A stretch of 64,000 bases of DNA from Microbacterium sp. LKL04 (GTDB lineage: Bacteria; Actinomycetota; Actinomycetes; Actinomycetales; Microbacteriaceae). Below, piece by piece: positions 41,476 to 51,934 of the stretch; the stretch's first letter is position 1; the number at the start of each line of letters is the position of its first letter. The position numbers and the translations under genes are program-made. The notes under the pieces are model-generated. The model ran no database searches. It was not told the DNA's origin and saw only the letters and a list, made by a program, of their open reading frames with translations. The stretch lies in NCBI RefSeq assembly GCF_900102005.1, contig NZ_LT627736.1, forward strand, positions 2,604,001-2,668,000, written 5' to 3'.

Positions 41476-43974
41476 ATGACCTCGACGCTCCGGGACCGCA
41501 TTCCGGCGGGGTCGACCCCCGACGCCGTCTACGAGGGCTTCCTCGAGTGGACGATCGAGCGCGGCATCGAGCTGTACCCCGCGCAGGACGAGGCGGTCCT
41601 CGAGCTCGCGTCGGGATCGCACGTGATCCTCGCGACCCCGACCGGCACGGGCAAGTCGCTCGTCGCGGTCGCGGCACACGCGGCATCCCTCGCCCGCGGC
41701 GGCCGCACGTACTACACGGCTCCGATCAAAGCCCTCGTCAGCGAGAAGTTCTTCGCGCTCGTCGACATCTTCGGACCGGATGCCGTGGGCATGGTCACGG
41801 GCGATTCGTCGGTGAACCCCGACGCGCCGATCATCTGCTGCACCGCCGAGATCCTGGCGAACGTCGCGCTGCGCCTCGGTCCTGACGCCGAGATCGACCA
41901 GGTCGTGATGGACGAGTTCCACTACTACGGCGACCCCGATCGCGGATGGGCGTGGCAGGTGCCGCTGCTGCTCCTCCCGGGAGCGCAGTTCCTGCTGATG
42001 TCGGCGACCCTCGGCGACGTCTCGGCGATCAAGAGCGACCTCGAGCGACGCACGGGCCGCGCCGTCGCGCACATCGCGGGTGTCGAGCGCCCGGTGCCGC
42101 TCGACTACTCCTACGCCCGGCGGCCCGTGCACGAGGTGGTCGAGGGGCTACTCGAAAATCGCGAGACGCCGGTCTACATCGTCCACTTCTCGCAGGCAGC
42201 GGCGCTCGAGCGGGCGCAGGCGCTGTCGAGCGTCAAGATCACGACGCGCGAGCAGCGCGACGCGATCGCCGAGGCGATCGGCGGGTTCCGCTTCACGACG
42301 GGGTTCGGCAAGACGCTGTCGCGGCTCGTCCGCGCGGGAATCGGCGTGCACCATGCCGGGATGCTGCCGCGCTACCGCCGGCTGGTCGAGACGCTCGCGC
42401 AGCGCGGGCTGCTCCGCGTCATCTGCGGCACCGACACCCTCGGCGTCGGCATCAACGTCCCCATCCGCACGGTGCTGATCACGGCGCTGTCGAAATACGA
42501 CGGCACGAAGATGCGCCAGCTGTCAGCCCGCGAGTTCCATCAGATCGCCGGACGCGCGGGGCGGGCCGGCTTCGACACGCACGGCAGCGTCGTCGTGATG
42601 GCGCCCGAGTGGGAGATCGAGAACGCCGTCGCGCTCGCGAAGGCGGGGGACGATGCCGCCAAGCGCAAGAAGATCGTCCGCAAGAAGGCGCCGACCGGCG
42701 TCGTGAACTGGGGTGAGGGCTCGTTCGAGCGCCTCGTCGCCGCCGAGCCCGAGCCGCTGTCGCCGCAGCTGAAGCTGACCGCGGCGATGCTCATCAACGT
42801 CATCGGTCGCGGCGGCGACGTCTTCGAGAACGTCCGCTCGCTGGTCTTCGACAACCACGAACCGAAGGCGCGGCAGTACGAGCTCGCCCGCCGGGCGATC
42901 GCGCTGTTCCGGACCCTCGTGGCGGCGGACATCGTCGAGGCCGATGCCGACGGCATCCGTCTCACCGTCGATCTGCAGCCGAACTTCGCGCTGAACCAGC
43001 CGCTGTCGCCGTTCGCGCTCGCCGCGATCGAGTTGCTGTCCCCGGACGACAGCGAGACCGGCAGCGGTCACTACGCGCTCGATGTCGTGAGCGTGATCGA
43101 GTCGACGCTCGACGATCCGCGCGCGATCCTCTCGCAGCAGGAGTTCAAGGCGCGTGGCGAGGCGGTCGCGGCGATGAAGCGCGACGGCATCGAGTACGAC
43201 GAGCGGATGGAGCTGCTTGAGGCGGTGACGTGGCCGAAGCCGCTCGCGGAGCTGCTGGCGCAGGCGTACGAGACGTTCGCGTCGAGCCAGCCCTGGGTGC
43301 GCGACTTCGAGCTGTCGCCGAAGTCGGTCGTCCGCGACATGTTCGAGCGGGCGATGTCGTTCGGCGAGTTCGTGTCGTTCTACCAGTTGGGCCGAAGCGA
43401 GGGCCTGGTGCTGCGGTACCTGTCCGATGCCTATCGCGCGATCCGGCAGACGGTTCCGGCCGAGGCCCGCACCGACGAGTTGCTGGATCTGATCGAGTGG
43501 CTCGGCGAGCTGGTGCGCCAGGTCGACTCGAGCCTCGTCGACGAGTGGAACGCACTCATCAACCCCGCCGACGATCCCGAGGCGCCGGTCGTGCCGCCCG
43601 CGCCGCCGTCGATCATCGCGAACCGGCGCGCGTTCGTCGTGCTGGTGCGCAACGAGATGTTCCGCCGGGTGCAGCTCGCTGCGCTCCAGAACGACGATGC
43701 GCTGGTCGAATTGGATCCGGATGCCGCCTGGCCCGACGTCCTCGACCGCTACTTCGACGACCACGACGAGATCCTGACGGGCGGTACCGCGCGCAGTCCC
43801 GCGCTGTGCGTCATCGACGAGTCGGCTGCGTCCGAGGGTGTCTGGCGTGTGGAGCAGATCATCGACGACCCGGCCGGCGACCACGACTGGCGTATCCGCG
43901 CGGAGGTCGACCTGGAGGCATCCGTCGAGGAGGGCGCCGCGGTCGTCCGCGTGACCGAGGTCGTGCGGCTCTAG
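41476..43974 (+). CDS. DEAD/DEAH-box RNA helicase with DUF3516 domain
   Basis: An 832-residue Ski2/Mtr4-like superfamily 2 helicase of actinobacteria. Core motifs are Walker A ATPTGTGKSLVAV, APIKALVSEKF, Walker B VVMDEFHYYGD, LMSATLGD, GVHHAGMLPRYR and HQIAGRAGRAGFDTHG. The C-terminal half (about 400-832) is DUF3516, which only occurs with these helicases. It is thought to remodel RNA; the precise substrate is not known. The ATG lies six bases after CAGACT, another leaderless-type start. Family length fits. Confidence 0.93.
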   Translation: MTSTLRDRIPAGSTPDAVYEGFLEWTIERGIELYPAQDEAVLELASGSHVILATPTGTGKSLVAVAAHAASLARGGRTYYTAPIKALVSEKFFALVDIFGPDAVGMVTGDSSVNPDAPIICCTAEILANVALRLGPDAEIDQVVMDEFHYYGDPDRGWAWQVPLLLLPGAQFLLMSATLGDVSAIKSDLERRTGRAVAHIAGVERPVPLDYSYARRPVHEVVEGLLENRETPVYIVHFSQAAALERAQALSSVKITTREQRDAIAEAIGGFRFTTGFGKTLSRLVRAGIGVHHAGMLPRYRRLVETLAQRGLLRVICGTDTLGVGINVPIRTVLITALSKYDGTKMRQLSAREFHQIAGRAGRAGFDTHGSVVVMAPEWEIENAVALAKAGDDAAKRKKIVRKKAPTGVVNWGEGSFERLVAAEPEPLSPQLKLTAAMLINVIGRGGDVFENVRSLVFDNHEPKARQYELARRAIALFRTLVAADIVEADADGIRLTVDLQPNFALNQPLSPFALAAIELLSPDDSETGSGHYALDVVSVIESTLDDPRAILSQQEFKARGEAVAAMKRDGIEYDERMELLEAVTWPKPLAELLAQAYETFASSQPWVRDFELSPKSVVRDMFERAMSFGEFVSFYQLGRSEGLVLRYLSDAYRAIRQTVPAEARTDELLDLIEWLGELVRQVDSSLVDEWNALINPADDPEAPVVPPAPPSIIANRRAFVVLVRNEMFRRVQLAALQNDDALVELDPDAAWPDVLDRYFDDHDEILTGGTARSPALCVIDESAASEGVWRVEQIIDDPAGDHDWRIRAEVDLEASVEEGAAVVRVTEVVRL

Positions 43975-44064
43975 GCTTCGGCTCGGTCTGTGCGCGGACT
44001 CGCGCGGATCGGCTCGCGACGTCATAATCGCGACGGGGCGATTCCGCGCGATCGAGGGGACATC

Positions 44065-44577
44065 ATGCGCGTACTGAAGAAGATCATGAACAGGCTGCGC
44101 GCCTCGGCGCGGGGGCACCATGGGGTCAAGCTGCAGCCCGGCGTCAAGATGGCCGGGCGTGGCACCTATGATCTGCGTCCGGGAGCGATCATCCGCAGGC
44201 GTGCGCGGATCCACGTCGGGTCCGGGGCTCGGCTCACGGTGATGCCGGGAGCGGCCGTCGGCGCCCGCAACACGATCAATGTCGAAACCGGCGTCACACT
44301 GCACGAGGGCGCCGAACTGTCGTGGGACGTCGAGATCATGGACACGGACTTCCACGACATCGAGTTCGAGGACGGACGACGCCACGTGCGCTCCGCGCCG
44401 ATCAGCATTGGCCGTCACGTGCTCATCGGAGCACGCGCCATCATCCTGAAGGGCGTCACGATCGGTGACGGCGCGATCGTCGCAGCCGGTGCCGTCGTGA
44501 CTCGCGACGTCGCCCCCGGAGCGATCGTCGCGGGCAATCCTGCGCGACCGGTCGGCCGCGCCACGTCGTGGCGGTGA
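44065..44577 (+). CDS. Hexapeptide-repeat acyltransferase
   Basis: A 170-residue left-handed beta-helix enzyme of the LbH/CatB-like O-acetyltransferase type. Repeating hexads ([30 protein letters not shown]) lead to the family end [26 protein letters not shown] carries the probable catalytic His. It acetylates a sugar or antibiotic hydroxyl in this family; the acceptor is unknown and no polysaccharide genes flank it. GAGGGGA lies before the ATG. The N-terminus is unusually basic ([19 protein letters not shown]). Confidence 0.88.
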   Translation: MRVLKKIMNRLRASARGHHGVKLQPGVKMAGRGTYDLRPGAIIRRRARIHVGSGARLTVMPGAAVGARNTINVETGVTLHEGAELSWDVEIMDTDFHDIEFEDGRRHVRSAPISIGRHVLIGARAIILKGVTIGDGAIVAAGAVVTRDVAPGAIVAGNPARPVGRATSWR

Positions 44578-44588
44578 CGTGTCGACCC

Positions 44589-44614
44589 CGAGGCATCCGT
44601 CGACGAATGCCTCG
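44589..44614. terminator. Bidirectional hairpin between convergent genes
   Basis: CGAGGCAT (44589-44596) and ATGCCTCG (44607-44614) enclose a 10-base loop in the 49-base gap between the acyltransferase and the oxidase gene. Confidence 0.6.
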
Positions 44615-44626
44615 CGGCCGCGGGCC

Positions 44627-45169
44627 TCAGCTCTCGTGGCCCCAGTCGTCGCCGTCGCGCGTGTAGACGATGCGGGTGTGCCGACGGTCGTGGGAACCCT
44701 GCCAGAACTCGATGCGGTCTGGGATGAGGCGCCAGAGCACCCAGTCGGACGGCGCCGCGTCGCTGGAGGCGGGGCGCGCCCCGAAGTCGGCTGCGCTCTC
44801 CTCGGGTGTCGCCTCGTGCACGGTGCCGCGGACGCGGACGGCGCGCATGACGGGCTGCCACCAGAAGTTGAGCGCAGCGGCGGGGTTGTCGGCGAGCTGG
44901 CGTCCCTTCGCGGAGGATCGCGGGCCGGCGAACTCCCACCCATCGGCGCTGACACCCTTCAGGATGAGGGTCCGCGCGTCCGGGCGGCCACCGGCATCCG
45001 CCGTCGCGAGCGTCGCGGCACGCACCTCGGCGATGTCGGCATCGGCGGCGGCGCGGATCCAGGCGTCGAAGAGGTCGTGGGGGTCAGTGGGGAGATCGGA
45101 GAGGTCGAGCGGCGGCGGGGTTCCGGTGAGGGACGGTTGGTCGCGGAGCCAGCGCGTGAGCTCGTTCAT
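44627..45169 (-). CDS. Short pyridoxamine-phosphate-oxidase-family protein
   Basis: A 180-residue FMN-type oxidase related to PdxH. Similar segments are PDARTLILKGVSADGWEFA (FMN-binding strand), SSAKGRQLADNPAAALNFWW, MRAVRVRGTVHEAT and PDRIEFWQGSHDRRHTRIVYTR. Compared with E. coli PdxH it lacks about 40 residues between FGARP and IEFWQG and lacks the terminal RLxP, ending DDWGHES. It may be a PdxH variant or a different flavin/F420-type oxidoreductase of the split-barrel fold. The ATG at 45169 is 52 bases from the divergent DUF1697 gene. Confidence 0.8.
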   Translation of the reverse strand: MNELTRWLRDQPSLTGTPPPLDLSDLPTDPHDLFDAWIRAAADADIAEVRAATLATADAGGRPDARTLILKGVSADGWEFAGPRSSAKGRQLADNPAAALNFWWQPVMRAVRVRGTVHEATPEESAADFGARPASSDAAPSDWVLWRLIPDRIEFWQGSHDRRHTRIVYTRDGDDWGHES

Positions 45170-45221
45170 GTCTTCATCCTGCTCCCTCGTGGGTGTCGGC
45201 CGGTGCGGGCAGACTGGGCGG

Positions 45222-45758
45222 ATGACGACGTACCTGGCGTTCCTGCGGGCGATCAATCTCGGCGCGAAGCGCGTCTTCCCGAAGGAGGACATCCGCCGGG
45301 TGGTCGAGGGTGTGGGTTTCGAGGACGTCGAGACGCACATCAACACCGGGAACGTGCGGTTCGCGTCGCGGATGCGCTCGCGCGAGCGGATCGAGCGCAC
45401 GCTCGAGGACGCGTTCCTCGCCGACCGGGGTTTCGAGGTGCCGTCGATCGTCTACTCCGCCGCGGAGTTCCGCGAGGTCGCTCGGCAGACGCGTGAGCTG
45501 GCCGAGGCGAATCCAGGGCTCGCCCGGCACTACGTCTACCTGTTGAAGGACGAGTTGACCCCGGAGCGGATCGCCGAGATCGAGGCGCGCGACGATGGTC
45601 GCGGGCGGATGGTGGTGCGGGGGCGCGCGGTGCACGCGCTGCTGCAGCCCGGCTATCAGGACGGCACGGTCGACCCGCTGGGCGCGGCGAAACTGCTGGG
45701 CGCGGCGACGAATCGGAACGCGAACGTCATCGGCACGCTCGCCGAGAAGTGGTGCTGA
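45222..45758 (+). CDS. DUF1697 protein
   Basis: A 178-residue conserved cytoplasmic protein. The family start MTTYLAFLRAINLGAKRVFPKEDIR and the NTGNVRFAS and KWC ending (LGAATNRNANVIGTLAEKW) are diagnostic of DUF1697. Function unknown. The ATG is six bases after CAGACT, a leaderless-type promoter. It is followed by the longest gene-free stretch of the window. Confidence 0.92.
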   Translation: MTTYLAFLRAINLGAKRVFPKEDIRRVVEGVGFEDVETHINTGNVRFASRMRSRERIERTLEDAFLADRGFEVPSIVYSAAEFREVARQTRELAEANPGLARHYVYLLKDELTPERIAEIEARDDGRGRMVVRGRAVHALLQPGYQDGTVDPLGAAKLLGAATNRNANVIGTLAEKWC

Positions 45759-45788
45759 CGGCGCCCGCCCCCCGCCCCCCGCCGTCGG

Positions 45789-46055
45789 CGAGACTGCACG
45801 CCCGCATCGAGACTGCGTGCCCGCGCCGCATCCTCGTCGCGCGAGTGGAGTCTCGCGGCCGAACCGCCTCGCACGGCCGCAGCGCGCCCGCCGCGCCGCT
45901 CGCCCGCGCCGCGGGCCGCCGCCCCGCTCGCGCCCGTCCCGCCCCTCGCCCCCGTCCCGCCCCTCGCCCCGAGACTGCACGTCCGCATCGAGACTGCGCT
46001 CGCGCGCCGCACCCTCGTCGCGCGGATGCAGTCTCGTCGCGCGGGTGCAGTCTCG
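45789..46055. repeat. Two 67-bp direct repeats with CGAGACTG/CAGTCTCG ends in a 430-base gene-free region
   Basis: The 433 bases between DUF1697 and recQ hold no credible gene. Copies 45789-45855 and 45970-46036 are equal in length and agree at 59 of 67 positions by my alignment. Each starts CGAGACTGCACG, repeats CGAGACTGCG at +19, and ends AGTCTCG, giving internal inverted symmetry; a further TGCAGTCTCG follows at 46046. Between them is a C-rich tract with short CCCGTCCCGCCCCTCG repeats. On the plus strand the frame is open through the region, but the composition is repeat-driven. Confidence 0.8.
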
Positions 46056-46191
46056 CGAACCCGACCCGACCCGCCCCGCGAGCCCGACCCGCCTCGCGAA
46101 CCCGGATCACCCCTCCTCCCCAACCCCGCGCGGGCGCCGAGACTCTCCACACCCGCAGACCGTGTCGGATGCCGCGGCTAGGGTTGACCGG

Positions 46192-48270
<2,079 letters not shown>

Positions 48271-48276
48271 CCCCGC

Positions 48277-48720
48277 TCACGCCTCCCGCAGCGCCCGCGT
48301 CATGCGGGTGAGCACGTCGAACGCCTGAGCGCGCTCCTGCGCAGACAACTCGGCCAGCATCCGATCCTCCACCGACTTGACCACGGAGCTCGCCTGCTCC
48401 CGACGCCGCAGCCCGCCATCGGTCAGGGTGACCGGCAGCACCCGGCCCTCCGCAGGGGTCGCCGGCCTCGTCACGAGGCCCTCCCGCTCCAGGGTCTGCA
48501 GCAGGACGTTCATGCTCTGCCGCGTCACGAAGGCACCTCGAGCGAGATCGGAGTTCGACGACCCCGGACGCTGCGCGAGGATCTCGAGGCACGAGTAGGC
48601 GGTCACCGTCAGCTCCAACGGGCGGAGCGCATCCTCCATCGCGACCCGCAGCGCGGTCGCCGCTTCCTTGAGGAGATAGCCGAGCGACGTCGGCAGATCG
48701 ATCTCATCCGAGTGGACCAT
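48277..48720 (-). CDS. MarR-family transcriptional regulator
   Basis: A 147-residue winged-helix repressor. LTVTAYSCLEILAQRPGSSNSDLARGAFVTRQSMNVLLQTLEREGLVTR is the helix-turn-helix with wing GRVLPVTLTDGG, flanked by dimerisation helices. Divergent to a VOC-family gene, with two identical-core palindromes TGTCAG-N4-CTGACA between them; one covers its own start codon. It probably represses itself and the VOC gene until a small phenolic or thiol ligand binds (family behaviour). Confidence 0.92.
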   Translation of the reverse strand: MVHSDEIDLPTSLGYLLKEAATALRVAMEDALRPLELTVTAYSCLEILAQRPGSSNSDLARGAFVTRQSMNVLLQTLEREGLVTRPATPAEGRVLPVTLTDGGLRRREQASSVVKSVEDRMLAELSAQERAQAFDVLTRMTRALREA

Positions 48721-48736
48721 GTCAGTATTCTGACAT
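48719..48736. promoter_or_regulatory. MarR operator, site 1
   Basis: Perfect 18-bp palindrome-with-spacer ATGTCAGTATTCTGACAT (7-bp arms, 4-bp centre). It overlaps the first base of the marR start codon, so binding there would block its expression. Confidence 0.75.
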
Positions 48737-48747
48737 ACACTGGCAAG

Positions 48748-48763
48748 TGTCAGATAACTGACA
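48748..48763. promoter_or_regulatory. MarR operator, site 2
   Basis: TGTCAGATAACTGACA, same 6-bp arms and 4-bp centre as site 1, centred 28 bp away and 15 bases before the VOC start. The repeated arm sequence makes a common binding protein very likely. Confidence 0.75.
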
Positions 48764-48778
48764 ACGAAAGGATGCCTC

Positions 48779-49147
48779 ATGCCCGCCATCGGACCCGACT
48801 TCGTCTCCCTGCAGGTCAGCGACCTCGACGCCTCGGAACGTTTCTACGAGCACTACCTCGGGCTCGTCCGCTCACCCGCCGGGCCTCCGCACGCCGTCGT
48901 GTTCGAGACCGCGCCGATCGCCTTCGCGCTCCGCGACATCGTGCCCGGCACGGATCTCGCCTCGGGGGTCCACCCCGGGATGGGCGCGGCGATCTGGCTG
49001 CGCGCGACCGACGTCCAGGACATCCACGACGCGCTCGCCGCGGACGGCCACGAGATCGTCGCAGCGCCCATCGACGGCCCGTTCGGCCGGACGTTCACCT
49101 TCGCCGACCCGGACGGCTACCGGATCACCCTGCACGACAAGGCCTGA
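48779..49147 (+). CDS. VOC (glyoxalase/bleomycin-resistance) family protein
   Basis: A 122-residue vicinal-oxygen-chelate fold protein: DFVSLQVSDLDASERFYEHYLGL at the start and FGRTFTFADPDGYRITLHDKA at the end, the paired beta-alpha-beta halves of a single-chain VOC domain. Such proteins are metal enzymes or binding proteins for drugs or reactive aldehydes. Under apparent MarR control, so it may act on the MarR ligand. GAAAGGATG precedes the ATG. Confidence 0.9.
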   Translation: MPAIGPDFVSLQVSDLDASERFYEHYLGLVRSPAGPPHAVVFETAPIAFALRDIVPGTDLASGVHPGMGAAIWLRATDVQDIHDALAADGHEIVAAPIDGPFGRTFTFADPDGYRITLHDKA

Positions 49148-49152
49148 GGCCG

Positions 49153-50223
49153 TCAGCTCCACGCCTCACGGGCGACCCGCACATCGGCGCCCGTCCGAGC
49201 CGACTCGCCGATCGCGAGACCGAGCAGATGGTCCTGGCAGGCGTCGGCCAGCGGATACGGCTCCGCGCCGTCACCGCGGGCCCACCGACCGGTGAGCTCG
49301 AGCAACGACGCGACGGCGATGTCGTCCTCCGACAGTCGCGTCCCGACCCAGGGGTTCCGGTAGACGATCCGCCCCTCGAAGGCGGCCGACACGACGTCGT
49401 TGCCTTCGAGGTTCAGGTCGACACCCGTACGGCGGTACGTGATCGGCGAGGTGAGCACCTCGGCGCCCTCGAAGCGGCGCACGGTGTCGTCGGTGAGTTC
49501 CCCGTGCGAGCCGCGGATGACGATCCGGCGCGACAGGATCGGGTTCCACCACTGGTTGTCGACGAAGTCGTACAGGCCCATCCGCCCGTCGCCGAAGTCG
49601 AGCGTCGCGATCGTCGTCGTCCGCTCTTTCGGTGCGAGGTCGTCCGACCATCCGGCCGGCGTCAACGGATCGACGAGCGGCGCGGTGAAGGTTCGTGCGG
49701 ACACGATCGCCTCGGCCATGCCGGCATCCAGGAACGTCCGGATCATCGAGGTCGCGTGGTACAGGTGCGTCGACGAGACCTGCACCCCGCCGACGGCGCC
49801 GAGTGCACCCGACCGGACCACCTCGAGTCGGGCGGCGTGCCCCGGCATGTGCATGTACTGCTCGGCGACCTGCACCAGCCGGCTCGCGCCGACGTCGTGC
49901 CACAGCTTCCGCAGGCCGTCCGCGTCGGGGGCGGGCGGCGTCTCGGCGAGCACGCGCACGCCGCGCTCCACGAGCTCGGTGATCACCCCCGGCATCGCGG
50001 GCCACGTCACCGACGCGATCACGAAGTCCGGCCGGGCGGCCAGCAGGTCGTCGAGCGAGCGGTGGATCGGCACGTTCCAGCCGGCGACCCGTGCCGCCGA
50101 GGCGTCGGACCGGGCGAGCACGCCGACGGCCTGCAGCCGCTCCGGTGCCGCCGCGGCGATGCGCAGGAAGAACTCCGAGCGCCAGCCCGTGCCGATGATC
50201 GCGAATCGTGCCGGCTCTGCCAT
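49153..50223 (-). CDS. Gfo/Idh/MocA-family oxidoreductase lacking the EKP lysine
   Basis: A 356-residue NAD(P)-dependent sugar/inositol-type dehydrogenase by fold. The Rossmann motif is AIIGTGWRSEFFLRIA (about 8-23), followed by FVIASVTWPAM. The usual conserved E-K-P is VLAETPPAP here, so the Lys that contacts substrate and cofactor is Thr. The second domain has QVAEQYMHMPGHAAR, STHLYHATSM, and a beta sheet to the end. It may have lost or changed catalysis, or be a regulator. AAGGGG lies before the ATG. It lies 79 bases downstream of the SulP gene on the same strand. Confidence 0.85.
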   Translation of the reverse strand: MAEPARFAIIGTGWRSEFFLRIAAAAPERLQAVGVLARSDASAARVAGWNVPIHRSLDDLLAARPDFVIASVTWPAMPGVITELVERGVRVLAETPPAPDADGLRKLWHDVGASRLVQVAEQYMHMPGHAARLEVVRSGALGAVGGVQVSSTHLYHATSMIRTFLDAGMAEAIVSARTFTAPLVDPLTPAGWSDDLAPKERTTTIATLDFGDGRMGLYDFVDNQWWNPILSRRIVIRGSHGELTDDTVRRFEGAEVLTSPITYRRTGVDLNLEGNDVVSAAFEGRIVYRNPWVGTRLSEDDIAVASLLELTGRWARGDGAEPYPLADACQDHLLGLAIGESARTGADVRVAREAWS

Positions 50224-50302
50224 GGGACCCCTTCGTCGTGACGCTCCGAAGCGGGGCGCCCCCGGCATCCTTCAGGCCTGCCGCACCACCGTCAACCCCC
50301 GA

Positions 50303-51811
50303 TCACTCGCCGGCGCCCAGCTTTCCGCTGAGCCGGCCGTGGAATGCGGATGCCGTGTCGTTCAACCCGACGATCGTCACCGCGGTGCCCATCCGCTCGT
50401 ACTTGTTCACGATGGCGTCGAGGGCGGCGACCGTCGAGGCATCCCACACGTGCGAACGCGACATGTCGATCACGACGTTCGCCGGGTCGTCCGGGTACGA
50501 GAACTGCGTCGTCAGGTCGTTGCTGGAAGCGAAGAACAGCTCGCCGTCGACCGCATAGTGAGCGGTGGATGCCGCGGCATCCACCGTGCGCGTGACGGTC
50601 ACGAAGTGCGCGACCCGCCGGGCGAACATGATCATCGCCGCGATCACGCCGAGGACGACGCCGATCGCGAGGTTGTGGGTCCAGACGGTGGCGACGACCG
50701 TGATGAGCATGACGGCGGTCTCGCTCTTGGGCATCCGGCGGAGCGTGGCCGGGCGGATGCTGTGCCAGTCGAACGTGCCGATGCAGACCATGATCATGAC
50801 GGCGACGAGGGCCGCCATCGGGATGATCGCGACGATGTCGCCGAGCGCCAGCACGAGGATGAGCAGGAACACGCCGGCGAGGAACGTCGAGATGCGGGTG
50901 CGGGCACCGGAAGCCTTCACGTTGATCATCGTCTGGCCGATCATCGCGCAGCCGCCCATCCCGCCGAACGCCCCCGAGAGGATGTTCGCGGCGCCCTGGC
51001 CGAGCGATTCGCGGGTCTTCGAGGAGTGCGTGTCGGTGATGTCGTCGACGAGCTTGGCGGTCATGAGCGACTCGAGGAGCCCCACGACCGCCATCGCGAG
51101 GGCGAACGGGCCGATGATCTGCAGCGTCTCGAGCGTGAGCGGCACGTTCGGGATGAACAGGGACGGCAGGCTTTCGGGGAGTTCACCCTGGTCGCCGACG
51201 GTCGGAACGTTCCACGCGAAGACGACGACGGCCGCGGTCAGCAGCACGATGGTGACCAGGGGAGCCGGGACGGCCTTGGTGAGCCGCGGCATCGCGTAGA
51301 GGATGACGAGGCCTGCGGCCAACAGTGGCCAGACGAGCCACGGGATCCCGTTGCCGAACAGCTGCGGCAGCTGGGCGAGGAAGATCAGGATCGCGAGCGC
51401 GTTGACGAAGCCGACCATGACGCTGCGCGGGATGAAGCGCATGAGCTTCGCGACGCCCACGAGGCCGAGCAATATCTGGATGGCCCCGCCGAGGAGGACG
51501 GTCGCGATGAAGTAGTCCATCCCGTACTCGCGGACGACGGGCGCGATGACGAGCGCGACAGCTCCGGTCGCCGCCGTGATCATCGCAGGGCGACCGCCGA
51601 GGAAGGCGATCGCGACGGCCATGATGAACGACGAGAAGAGCCCGACGCGGGGGTCGACGCCCGCGATGATCGAGAACGCGATCGCCTCGGGGATGAGGGC
51701 GAGGGCGACGACGAGTCCGGCGAGGACTTCCCGCGTCAGCAGGCGCGGGCTGCGGAGGGCCTGCAGCACTGTCGGTTCGATGCGCGGGCGCACGGGAGTG
51801 GTGGCGGTCAT
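50303..51811 (-). CDS. SulP-family anion transporter with STAS domain
   Basis: A 502-residue SLC26/SulP carrier: EVLAGLVVALALIPEAIAFSIIAGVDPRVGLFSSF (helix 1-2 signature), FGGMGGCAMIGQTMINVKASGARTR, and about 12-14 helices, then a cytoplasmic STAS domain (about 395-500) with NVVIDMSRSHVWDASTVAALD. Substrates in the family include sulfate, bicarbonate and dicarboxylates; not predictable here. The ATG at 51811 has GGAG seven bases before it. It is divergent from a MerR regulator with a palindromic operator between, so expression is probably controlled by that protein. Confidence 0.92.
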   Translation of the reverse strand: MTATTPVRPRIEPTVLQALRSPRLLTREVLAGLVVALALIPEAIAFSIIAGVDPRVGLFSSFIMAVAIAFLGGRPAMITAATGAVALVIAPVVREYGMDYFIATVLLGGAIQILLGLVGVAKLMRFIPRSVMVGFVNALAILIFLAQLPQLFGNGIPWLVWPLLAAGLVILYAMPRLTKAVPAPLVTIVLLTAAVVVFAWNVPTVGDQGELPESLPSLFIPNVPLTLETLQIIGPFALAMAVVGLLESLMTAKLVDDITDTHSSKTRESLGQGAANILSGAFGGMGGCAMIGQTMINVKASGARTRISTFLAGVFLLILVLALGDIVAIIPMAALVAVMIMVCIGTFDWHSIRPATLRRMPKSETAVMLITVVATVWTHNLAIGVVLGVIAAMIMFARRVAHFVTVTRTVDAAASTAHYAVDGELFFASSNDLTTQFSYPDDPANVVIDMSRSHVWDASTVAALDAIVNKYERMGTAVTIVGLNDTASAFHGRLSGKLGAGE

Positions 51812-51889
51812 GATGACTCCGTCGAGGAGGGGTGCGCACAGACCCGGTGCCGGCGCGGAAGAATGGGGGCGCGCAGATCGCGCACGACC

Positions 51890-51912
51890 AAACCTAACGT
51901 AACGTGAGGTTT
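51890..51912. promoter_or_regulatory. MerR-type operator between SulP and merR genes
   Basis: AAACCTAACGT (51890-51900), one central base, ACGTGAGGTTT (51902-51912): arms match at 10 of 11 positions. The ACCT/AGGT ends are typical of MerR sites. TAGGTT within it on the minus strand could be the SulP -10 element. Confidence 0.65.
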
Positions 51913-51934
51913 GCTGTCCACCCGAGGGGAACGC

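Noticed and set aside
42523..44955. Minus-strand frame of 810 codons over the DUF3516 helicase and acyltransferase
   Set aside because: Crosses two well-supported plus-strand genes and has no domain-like sequence.
45759..46191. N-terminal extension of RecQ or a separate Arg/Pro-rich gene
   Set aside because: Although the frame is open, the sequence is made of 67-bp repeats and C-rich tracts, and a leaderless-type promoter places the start at 46192.
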